Source: Prevotella sp.
GTDB taxonomy: Bacteria; Bacteroidota; Bacteroidia; Bacteroidales; Bacteroidaceae
DNA length: 64,000 nt
NCBI GenBank assembly: GCA_017474515.1
Contig: JAFVHN010000030.1
Coordinates: forward strand, 1 to 64,000
Reading direction: 5' to 3'
This document shows positions 36,396 through 43,430 of this stretch, piece after piece (the first letter of the stretch is position 1; each line of letters begins with the position of its first letter). A program made the translations under genes and the position numbers. A model generated the notes under the pieces. It searched no databases and was not told the origin of the DNA. It saw only the letters and a program-made list of their open reading frames with translations.

Positions 36396-36836
36396 ATGGC
36401 TGAAATTAACAAACGGAAAGTGGCCCCTAAAATCCTCGACCGTATCGACATTCATTGCGAAGTGCCCGTGGTACCGTTCAAGGACCTTTCGCAGATGTCG
36501 GCTGGGGAGCCGTCGTCGGCCATCCGAGAGCGAGTCCTGAAGGCCCGGCAGATGCAGGAGGAACGCTTCAAGCCCTACAAGGGCATCTACGCCAATGCAC
36601 AAATGAGCGAGCGAATGCTCCACCAGTTCGCAGAGCCCGACGCCGCCAGCCTCGACATGCTCCGCACGGCCATGGAGCACCTCAAGCTCTCTGCCCGCGC
36701 CTACAGCCGCATCCTCAAGGTGGCCCGCACCATCGCCGACCTCGCCGGCAGCGAAAAGGTTCAGAGCCAACACATCGCCGAGGCCATCGGCTATCGCAAC
36801 CTTGACCGAGGTGATTGGGCGGAGAGGGGTGTATAG
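36396..36836 (+). pseudogene. Duplicated 3' end of comM with a foreign start
   Basis: 146-codon open frame. The first twelve residues (MAEINKRKVAPK) are unrelated to ComM; from LDRIDIHCEVPV to the end it matches the ComM C-terminus almost residue for residue (differences such as SPGEP/SAGEP and the last residue). It lacks the whole ATPase core, so it cannot be a functional ComM. Together with the intact copy it forms a direct repeat of about 400 bp bracketing rhuM. Confidence 0.9.
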
Positions 36837-36870
36837 TATATTTGCAAACTAGAGGGAAAAAATAGAAAGT

Positions 36871-37599
36871 ATGACAAAGTTCAATCAGATAAAGCTTTTT
36901 GAAGAGAAGAAGGTTCGCGCCGTGTATGACGACGCGGAAGAGAAGTGGTACTTTTCGATAGTGGATGTTTGTGGAGTGCTTACGGAAAGTAAGGATGCCA
37001 CAGCGTATTGGCGCAAGCTGAAACAAAGGCTTAAAGAAGAGGGAAATGAAACCGTGACAAATTGTCACGCTTTGAAACTTCAAGCGGCTGACGGCAAGAT
37101 GAGAAAGACGGATATGGCTGATACTGAGCAACTTTTCCGACTGATTCAATCCATTCCGTCACCAAAGGCTGAACCCTTTAAACAATGGATGGCTCAGGTG
37201 GCAGCGCAGCGACTTGACCAGATGCAAGACCCAGAGTTAGGTATTCAGCAGACACTGGCAGACTACAAGCGTTTGGGCTATTCGGATAACTGGATTAACC
37301 AGCGTCTGAAGTCCATAGAGATTCGCAAGGACCTGACTGATGAATGGAAACGGCGTGGACTGGAAGAAGGTGTGCAGTTTGCAACACTGACCGACATCAT
37401 CTATCACACTTGGGCTGGCATGACTGCACGTGAATACAAGAAGTTCAAGGGGCTGAAGAAAGAGAACCTGCGCGACAATATGACCAACCGCGAACTGGTG
37501 ATGAACATGCTTGCAGAACTTTCCACCAAGGAAATCTCCGAGAGTCAGAATCCAGAAACGTTCGGCGACCATGGCCGTCGATGGCTGGGGGTAAGTTGA
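36871..37599 (+). CDS. BRO-N domain (phage antirepressor-like) protein, possibly C-terminally truncated
   Basis: 242 residues. N-terminal BRO-N-like domain (about 10-110): KVRAVYDDAEEKWYFSIVDVCGVLTES and YWRKLKQRL are diagnostic. The rest contains MAQVAAQRLDQMQDPEL and ITH-like YSDNWINQRLKSIEIR. Related proteins usually continue past SESQNPETFG with a basic tail such as VAG.ARK.LE; here the frame ends LGVS, while a different frame just downstream reads MAGGKLKKQDEG, hinting at a frameshift near 37570-37590. Found in prophages and mobile elements; may regulate neighbours. Follows the comM-tail fragment. Confidence 0.8.
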   Translation: MTKFNQIKLFEEKKVRAVYDDAEEKWYFSIVDVCGVLTESKDATAYWRKLKQRLKEEGNETVTNCHALKLQAADGKMRKTDMADTEQLFRLIQSIPSPKAEPFKQWMAQVAAQRLDQMQDPELGIQQTLADYKRLGYSDNWINQRLKSIEIRKDLTDEWKRRGLEEGVQFATLTDIIYHTWAGMTAREYKKFKGLKKENLRDNMTNRELVMNMLAELSTKEISESQNPETFGDHGRRWLGVS

Positions 37600-37624
37600 A
37601 GAAACAAGACGAAGGGTGGTTTTG

Positions 37625-37831
37625 TTTTGTCAAGATTTTTCATGGGATTTTTGTTTTCAGAAATAGTTTGACGGCAAATTGAGGGGAGAGATCTTGAAGA
37701 TTGAGGGGGGAAATCTTGAAGATTTCTCCCCGAAATTTGCGGTCAAACTCCAGGCGGTTTACAAAGTATTGAATTTCAATGCTTTACGAAACAGGTGCAA
37801 AATTGATGATTTTGTCAAGATTTTTTACCAA
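37625..37831 (+). repeat. 207-bp palindromic intergenic element, copy C
   Basis: Begins TTTTGTCAAGATTTTTCA 26 bp after the BRO-gene stop; contains TTTGACGGCAAATT, GGGGAGAGAT, AAATTTGCGGTCAAA; ends TTTTGTCAAGATTTTTTAC. Confidence 0.9.
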
Positions 37832-37918
37832 TTTTTATCCATGCTGATACCTCGCGTGGGGACATACTTTATGGATGTCCGAAAAACAACTGGGATTAGC
37901 TTTCATACTGAGGCGGGC

Positions 37919-38135
37919 GGACATACATGAAGTATGGCCCTACTGCGGCTTGATGTTTTCGGGGAGGGGGGCGGACATACATGAAGTATGACTCGACTTG
38001 GTGTTTTCGGGGAGGCGGGCGGACATACATGAAGTATGACTCGACTTGGTGTTTTCGGGGAGGCGGGCGGACATACATGAAGTATGTCCCTACTTGGTTT
38101 ATTCGGGGAGGCGAGTGGACTTGGTATTTTCGGGG
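37919..38135. repeat. 48-bp tandem repeat, about 4.4 copies
   Basis: Units at 37919-37972 (54 bp), 37973-38020, 38021-38068 and 38069-38116, then a short partial. Each holds GGACATACATGAAGTATG, whose GGACATAC/GTATGTCC arms form a hairpin with an ATGAA loop in the fullest copy. Both strands stay open for 16-codon repeats, but no credible gene start exists. Immediately 3' of the AraC regulator gene; a related GACATAC...GATGTCC hairpin lies at 37861-37880. Confidence 0.88.
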
Positions 38136-38139
38136 GATG

Positions 38140-39039
38140 CTATTTTTCGCGGAACTCCTTGGGAGTGGTGCCGATGATGCGCTTGAAATACTTGCTGAAG
38201 AATGAGGGGTTGGGGAAATGGAGGTCGTCGGCAATCTGGGCCACCGTCTTGTCGGTGTGCATCAGCTCCACCTTGATGCGTGTGATGAGTGCGCGGTCAA
38301 TCCATTCCTTGGCCGTCATGCCGCTGGTCTGTCGTATGACGGTGCTGAGATAACGCTCTGTAAGGCAGAGCCTTTCGGCGTAATAACCTATTTGGTGGTG
38401 TTGGTGGCAATGCTGGTTGACCAGCTGGAGAAATCGGTCGAAGATGGTTTGCCCGGGCGAGCGTGTGGCCGACTGCTGTTCGGCGTGGCGGCGATAGAGT
38501 GCGTCGTAATGGTGCATCATGGCGGCCACGAGTGCCGAGGCCACCGGTCGGTGGTAGTCGGGCTGGCGGACCAGTTGCCAGAGCACCTCAAAAATCTGCC
38601 GTGCCGTCATCAGGTCGTCCTCGCCCACGGTCAGCTGGAAGTCGCGCACCTGCCCGTTGAATGCCGGGGGCATCTGCCCGGGTGCGAAGGGCATGGGGAA
38701 GTCGGCAAAGAGTGCAAAGCCGAAGAGTTCGAGGTCGTCGGAATAACTGATGGGGTTGATGATGGTTCCCGGTCCAAGGTAAACCAGCGTTCCGGCGCCG
38801 ATGTGCCGGTCCACGAGGTTGAAGTTCACCCTTCCCTCGCCCCCTACGACAAACCCCAGCCGGTGGTCGTTGATGATGAAAGGCGGCTTTTGCTGAATGA
38901 GCATCCTGAACACCTGCGCATGGCCGTGAAGGATGCCTATCTCGTCGCTGAAGAAGGCGTGCTCGCGAATTTGTTCGATGTGCGACTTGAAGATATCTCT
39001 CATCCTCCACTTGTCCATCAATTTGGGCTGTTTATCCAT
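38140..39039 (-). CDS. AraC-family transcriptional regulator
   Basis: 299 residues from the ATG at 39039, placed just after the -7 element at 39060-39067; upstream in-frame starts would precede the transcript. Cupin-like N-terminal sensor domain (about 20-150: FIINDHRLGFVVGGEGRVNF, HIGAGTLVYLGPG), and a C-terminal double helix-turn-helix of AraC type (about 200-299): IGYYAERLCLTERYLS and IADDLHFPNPSFFSKYFKRIIGTTPKEFR. Divergent from the tolC-like gene, so it probably controls that exporter. Confidence 0.92.
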   Translation of the reverse strand: MDKQPKLMDKWRMRDIFKSHIEQIREHAFFSDEIGILHGHAQVFRMLIQQKPPFIINDHRLGFVVGGEGRVNFNLVDRHIGAGTLVYLGPGTIINPISYSDDLELFGFALFADFPMPFAPGQMPPAFNGQVRDFQLTVGEDDLMTARQIFEVLWQLVRQPDYHRPVASALVAAMMHHYDALYRRHAEQQSATRSPGQTIFDRFLQLVNQHCHQHHQIGYYAERLCLTERYLSTVIRQTSGMTAKEWIDRALITRIKVELMHTDKTVAQIADDLHFPNPSFFSKYFKRIIGTTPKEFREK

Positions 39040-39059
39040 TTTCTCGCTTTTTTTGCTTG

Positions 39060-39067
39060 CAAAGATA
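39060..39067 (-). promoter_or_regulatory. Promoter -7 element of the AraC gene
   Basis: Minus-strand TATCTTTG, 21 nt upstream of the ATG at 39039. Confidence 0.75.
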
Positions 39068-39164
39068 ATCATTTTGGGCCTATCCATGACGTTTTTATGA
39101 AGAAATCGAACAAAAAGAACATTTCTTTCTTGCAAAGGATAGCGTAAAGCTCAAGAATTTGTCC

Positions 39165-39172
39165 TACTTTTG
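39165..39172 (+). promoter_or_regulatory. Promoter -7 element of the efflux operon
   Basis: TACTTTTG, 25 nt upstream of the ATG at 39197. It fixes that start, since the upstream TTG/ATG alternatives fall inside or before it. Confidence 0.75.
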
Positions 39173-39196
39173 CAACAAGTTTTGAAAGCAACGACT

Positions 39197-40465
39197 ATGC
39201 GAGGAATTTTTTTAGGACTTTTGCTGCTATCGTCGCCGGCCTTTGGCCAGACGATTGACGAGTGCCGCCAGGCGGCCGTCAGCAACTATCCGCTCATACG
39301 CCATTACGGTCTGATAGAGAAGACCACGTCGCTCACGGTGAGCAACCTTGAGAAGCAATGGCTTCCGCAGGTGTCGGCGCAAGCGCAGGCCACCTACCAG
39401 AGCGACGTGATGTCGTGGCCGGAACAGATGCAGACCATGCTTTCCGGCCTGGGTCTCGAGCTCGACGGGCTGAAGAAAGACCAGTACCGGGTGGGCGTTG
39501 ACGTTCAGCAGACGATTTACGACGGCGGCGCCATCAAGAGCCGGCAGGAAATAGCCGAAAGGCAGGGCGAGGTGGAAACGGCCCAGAACGATGCGAAAAT
39601 ATATGGTGTCCACCAGCGGGTCAACGAAATGTACTTCGGCCTGTTGCTGGTGGAAGAGCAAATCCGCCTGAACAGGGACTTGCAAGAACTTCTGGGAGCC
39701 AACGAAAAGAAGCTGGCGGCCATGCTGAAAGGTGGCACGGCGTCCGAGAGCGACTACCTGAACGTGAAGGCAGAGCGGTTGAACGCGGCGCAACAACTGA
39801 CCAGCCTGGAGGCGCAACGGTCCACGCTGGCAAGGTTGCTATCGGCGTTTTGCGGCATTGAGGTGACGTCGCCCACGAAGCCCTCGGCCGGCGCGGCCTC
39901 CTTGCCGGAAGAGGGGGTGCATCCCGAACTCAGGGCCATCGATGCACAACTGAGGCTTGCCGATGCGCAGGAAAAGGCGCTCGACGCCGCCCTGAAGCCG
40001 AAGGTAGGCCTCTTCGCCCAGGGTTACTACGGCTACCCGGGCTACAATATGTTTGACGACATGATGCGTCACCGGTGGTCGCTCAACGGCATGGTCGGCG
40101 CGCGGGTGTCGTGGAACATCGGTGCCCTCTACACGCGGAAGAACGACAAGGCGAAGATACAGCTGCAGCGCGATGCGGCGGAGACCTCGCGCGACGTGTT
40201 CCTGTTCAACAACAACCTGGAGCAGATTCAGCTCGATGAGAACATCAGCCGCTATCGCAAGCTGATGGCCGACGACGAGGAGATAATCTCCTTGCGCAGC
40301 CGCATACGGAAGGCGGCGGAGTCGAAACTCTCGCACGGCATCATCGACGTGAACGACCTGGTGAAGGAAATCAACGGCGAGAACGCCGCCCGCGTGCAGC
40401 GGTCGATTCATGAAATCCAGATGCTGAAAGAGATTTATGACTTGAAATATGTGGGAAAGAGGTGA
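39197..40465 (+). CDS. TolC-family outer-membrane efflux protein
   Basis: 422 residues. Signal peptide MRGIFLGLLLLSSPAFG, then long alpha-helical hairpins typical of outer-membrane efflux proteins: TIDECRQAAVSNYPLIRHYG at the mature start, SNLEKQWLPQVSAQAQATYQ, and the repeat half beginning HPELRAIDAQLRLADAQEKAL. Forms the outer-membrane exit duct for the membrane-fusion protein encoded downstream and the ABC permeases at 44.9-47.1 kb. A GGAGTT-type hairpin lies between it and the next gene. Confidence 0.92.
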   Translation: MRGIFLGLLLLSSPAFGQTIDECRQAAVSNYPLIRHYGLIEKTTSLTVSNLEKQWLPQVSAQAQATYQSDVMSWPEQMQTMLSGLGLELDGLKKDQYRVGVDVQQTIYDGGAIKSRQEIAERQGEVETAQNDAKIYGVHQRVNEMYFGLLLVEEQIRLNRDLQELLGANEKKLAAMLKGGTASESDYLNVKAERLNAAQQLTSLEAQRSTLARLLSAFCGIEVTSPTKPSAGAASLPEEGVHPELRAIDAQLRLADAQEKALDAALKPKVGLFAQGYYGYPGYNMFDDMMRHRWSLNGMVGARVSWNIGALYTRKNDKAKIQLQRDAAETSRDVFLFNNNLEQIQLDENISRYRKLMADDEEIISLRSRIRKAAESKLSHGIIDVNDLVKEINGENAARVQRSIHEIQMLKEIYDLKYVGKR

Positions 40466-40471
40466 AGATTT

Positions 40472-40582
40472 GGAGTTTAGGAGTTTAGGAGTTTAGACAA
40501 TAGTTTGGAAGCTCCCTCTTCGACCTCTGGAATGGATTTAAACTATTGTCTAAACTCCTAGACTCCTAAACTCCTAAACTCC
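40472..40582. repeat. GGAGTTTA-armed long inverted repeat (copy 3)
   Basis: Three GGAGTTTA octamers then GACAATAGTTT, spacer with CTCCCTCTTCGACC, then AAACTATTGTC and four TAAACTCC-type octamers. Same core as the elements at 1-132 and 30423-30554 but with 8-bp periodic arms. Between two genes of one likely operon. Confidence 0.9.
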
Positions 40583-40616
40583 TTCAACATACAATAACAA
40601 TAATAAAAAACGCGAT

Positions 40617-41510
40617 ATGAAAAAGTTTTTGGCAATGGCGGGCACGGCACTGATGCTGGTGGCCTGCGGCGAAAAAGAAAAGGAATATGATGCCACCGGC
40701 GTGTTCGAGGCCACGGAAACCACCGTGTTTGCCGAACAAACGGGGACGTTGACGAAGTTCGACGTCGTGGAGGGCGAAGTTGTTGCCCAGCACAAGGAAG
40801 TGGGGCTGACCGACACCACGCAGCTATGGCTGAAAATCCGTCAGGCGGGAGCCACGAAAAGCGTTTATCAGAGCCAGAAGCCCGACATGGAGAAGCAGAT
40901 TGCGGCCACGCGGCAACAACTGGCGAAAGCCCGCCAGGAGCGGCAACGCTATGAGGAGCTGGTGGCCGACGGTGCCGCTCCGCGCAAGATGCTCGACGAT
41001 GCCGCCAGCCAGGTGAGCGTGCTTCAAAAGCAACTGGAGGCGCAGATTTCGGCCCTCGACACGCAACTTCGTACGCTCAACTCGCAACAATCGTCGGTGG
41101 ACGTGCAGGTGAGCCAGTTGCGCGACCAGCTTCGCAAATGCCACATCTATGCGCCCATCACGGGGACGGTGCTTGAAAAATATGTTGAGCAGGGGGAGTT
41201 TGTGTCCACCGGAAAGCCGTTGTTCAAGATGGCCGACACGGAGAACATGTTCATTCGGGCATACGTCACCTCGGCGCAATTACAAAACATCAAGGTTGGC
41301 CAAAAGGCGACAGTTTTTGCCGACTACGGCGACGGCCAGAAGAAAGAATACGCGGGCACGGTGACGTGGATTTCCAGCCGCTCGGAGTTCACGCCGAAGA
41401 CCATCCTCACCGACGATGAGCGGGCAGACCTCGTGTATGCGCTGAAGGTTGCCGTGAAAAGCGACGGATATATAAAAATCGGGATGTACGGCGAAGTGAA
41501 GTTCAACTAA
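40617..41510 (+). CDS. Membrane-fusion (HlyD/YbhG-like) lipoprotein
   Basis: 297 residues. Lipobox VACG. Short barrel/lipoyl halves flank a coiled-coil hairpin (about 75-165: KQIAATRQQLAKARQERQRYEEL, LEAQISALDTQLRTLNSQQ); second lipoyl motif HIYAPITGTVLEKYVEQGEFV, then FIRAYVTSAQLQNIKVGQKATVF. The periplasmic adaptor between the TolC-like channel and the ABC-2 permeases. The gene order TolC, YbhG-like, then YbhF/S/R-like matches E. coli ybhGFSR, but a minus-strand phosphatase gene separates the two halves here. Confidence 0.9.
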   Translation: MKKFLAMAGTALMLVACGEKEKEYDATGVFEATETTVFAEQTGTLTKFDVVEGEVVAQHKEVGLTDTTQLWLKIRQAGATKSVYQSQKPDMEKQIAATRQQLAKARQERQRYEELVADGAAPRKMLDDAASQVSVLQKQLEAQISALDTQLRTLNSQQSSVDVQVSQLRDQLRKCHIYAPITGTVLEKYVEQGEFVSTGKPLFKMADTENMFIRAYVTSAQLQNIKVGQKATVFADYGDGQKKEYAGTVTWISSRSEFTPKTILTDDERADLVYALKVAVKSDGYIKIGMYGEVKFN

Positions 41511-41524
41511 ACGCTGGTTTTAAC

Positions 41525-41735
41525 CACGGAAACCGTGTGTTTATAACCACGGAAGAACACGGACTGGCACGGATTTCAAGACGATACGCGGTTTGTATTG
41601 TATTACCACGGAAAAACACGGACTGGCACGGATTTTTCTTTTTCCGTGTCAGTCCGTGTTCTTCCGTGGTTAAAAAAAGTGTAAGTCCGTGTCTTCCGTG
41701 GTTAAAACAATCAGTGCTATTCCGTGGAAAACTGC
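41525..41735. repeat. CCACGGAA...CACGGACTGGCACGG inverted repeats
   Basis: Main hairpin: arms 41606-41632 and 41643-41669, 27 nt each, pairing at all but one position (counting one G-U). A partial copy of the left arm lies at 41547-41573 and partial right arms at 41685-41703 and 41727-41735. It fills the gap between two convergent genes. Confidence 0.9.
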
Positions 41736-41738
41736 GGT

Positions 41739-43148
41739 TTACCTTTTCAGTTTTTTCTCCCCTCCTATGATATTGATGCCGCGTTGCGGGGAGTCGAGGC
41801 GCTGGCCCTGAAGGTTGAAGATAGCTGCTGAGTGGCCGTTGGCCGATTGTTGAACGGCTTCCACGGCGGTGTCGTCATCGACGATGGCCTCATATTCGGC
41901 CATGGCCTCGGCAAAGCGTGCGTCAAGGTCGGACAGGCGGTAGAGGCCGTCGCTATTGGCCGTCAGCCCGTTGACGGCCACCGATTTCACCATCGGCGGC
42001 ACATCGAGCGAGAGCAGTGTGCGCCCCTGAAGCTGGTCAACGGCCTGATAGACCAGGTTGACGGCCACAAAGTCCTCGGTGCCGTCGCTCCATTTCTCAA
42101 ACACTAATTTTGAGCCGATGGGCGTATGGATTTCCAATGCCCGCTCCGTTTCGGGGAACACCAGTCCGAGAGCTGCTCCGATGCTGGCCAGGTTGGAATC
42201 GTGGCCGCAGAGGAACATGAACTTGCGGTCCTTGCGTTGCAACTCCTCACGGATGCGGCTCACCAAAGGATAAGCCAGGTTGACGGCGGCGGAATGGGCG
42301 GTGAAAAGCAGCCCGTCATAAACCGCCTTGACGGCGCAGATGCTACGCCATTGCTCCATGGTCAGCTCGTGTCCGAAAGCCGTCATGCTCTCGGTTTCGT
42401 AGCATTGAAGCACGAGAGCGTCGGCCACGCTATTGGCCAGCGTATAGCCGCCCGTCATCCGCAACTCATCGCCTTTCTCTATCTTGAATTGCGTGTCGTT
42501 GAACCAAAAGTGCGTGGTGTCGCCCTGAAGGGCAGCGGGTGAATGGGCCATGTCGAGCACCTCCTCCATCAGGTCGAGGGCGGGTTGCTGGGCGGCCATC
42601 CACGCTTGCGGCCCACCGTGCAAGGTCTGCAAATCGGCCAATACCTGCTGGCGGTAGGCATCGTTCATTTTTGTGAACTTCGGGGTGAACACGGGGTCCA
42701 TCTTGTCCTCGTCGTATTTGTGCGTGATTTCCACGTTGGCGAAGGGCAGGAATCCGGCAGAGAAATACTTGGCCGTGGCAAAGGTGCGCTGGCGCGAATT
42801 GGCGTAGAAAAGCACCTCGTCGCCCTCGGGACGGTAATTGTCGGGAAGCAGGCCCTCTTCAACCACCCATTTTCGGAAGAACTGCCCCATTTCCGTTTCG
42901 AGCACCCCTCCGCGCAACGACAACTGGCTGCCGGGCGACGACCAGTGGAACCACTCGTAGGGCGTCACGCGCTGATAGGCGGCACCGCCCGACGACAACG
43001 GAGAGCGAATGTTGTGGCGGCTCATCACCACCACCTCTTTCAATTCATACTTCGCATGGAAGTCGTCCGAGCGTTGCGTCTGTGCCCAGGTGCCCGTGCC
43101 GCAAAGAAGAAGGATGGCGGCAATCATCCACATCGGTTTCATTTTCAT
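41739..43148 (-). CDS. Secreted histidine-type acid phosphatase
   Basis: 469 residues. Signal peptide to about A23. Histidine phosphatase branch 2 (MINPP/phytase/acid phosphatase): SRHNIRSPLSSGG (R44, H45; the usual RHGxRxP is RHNIRSP) and the late CGHDSNLASIG with the HD proton donor. N-terminal region GSQLSLRGGVLETEMGQFF follows family order. Ends with IFNLQGQRLDS ... GGEKKLKR, the C-terminal signature shared with the glycosidases. Likely releases phosphate from organic phosphates outside the cytoplasm. Lies on the minus strand, inside the otherwise plus-strand exporter cluster. Confidence 0.88.
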   Translation of the reverse strand: MKMKPMWMIAAILLLCGTGTWAQTQRSDDFHAKYELKEVVVMSRHNIRSPLSSGGAAYQRVTPYEWFHWSSPGSQLSLRGGVLETEMGQFFRKWVVEEGLLPDNYRPEGDEVLFYANSRQRTFATAKYFSAGFLPFANVEITHKYDEDKMDPVFTPKFTKMNDAYRQQVLADLQTLHGGPQAWMAAQQPALDLMEEVLDMAHSPAALQGDTTHFWFNDTQFKIEKGDELRMTGGYTLANSVADALVLQCYETESMTAFGHELTMEQWRSICAVKAVYDGLLFTAHSAAVNLAYPLVSRIREELQRKDRKFMFLCGHDSNLASIGAALGLVFPETERALEIHTPIGSKLVFEKWSDGTEDFVAVNLVYQAVDQLQGRTLLSLDVPPMVKSVAVNGLTANSDGLYRLSDLDARFAEAMAEYEAIVDDDTAVEAVQQSANGHSAAIFNLQGQRLDSPQRGINIIGGEKKLKR

Positions 43149-43182
43149 AACTATCCGGTTTTTCTTTACATGATTTCGGGTG

Positions 43183-43190
43183 CAAAAATA
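43183..43190 (-). promoter_or_regulatory. Promoter -7 element of the phosphatase
   Basis: Minus-strand TATTTTTG, 35 nt upstream of the ATG at 43148. Confidence 0.65.
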
Positions 43191-43398
43191 GCAATAATAA
43201 CTGAATATTGCGAGCGTTGGAAGCTGAAAATACGTTTCTTATGGAAAAAAACGACGTATTCATCCTCAACGAGCTGCCTTTGCATGAACTTGGTCAATCC
43301 ATAAGGTGTCAAAGTGCGCCGGTCCGAAATCACCACTAATGATACAAAAAGAACATATTTTCAGCGATAAGGATAGCTGTCGTTTGGCAGATTATGCG

Positions 43399-43406
43399 TA
43401 ACTTTG
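43399..43406 (+). promoter_or_regulatory. Promoter -7 element of the ABC exporter genes
   Basis: TAACTTTG then CGAC, 25 nt upstream of the ATG at 43431. Shows that the ABC part has its own promoter separate from the tolC-like gene. Confidence 0.75.
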
Positions 43407-43430
43407 CGACTGAATTCATACAAATAGGAC

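Noticed and set aside
35384..37599. A complete integrative element at comM
   Set aside because: No integrase, transposase or relaxase gene in the interval.
37896..38234. Open frames on both strands across the 48-bp repeats, and a CRISPR-like look
   Set aside because: Units are contiguous without spacers, so not CRISPR; frame openness follows from the 48-bp unit length.
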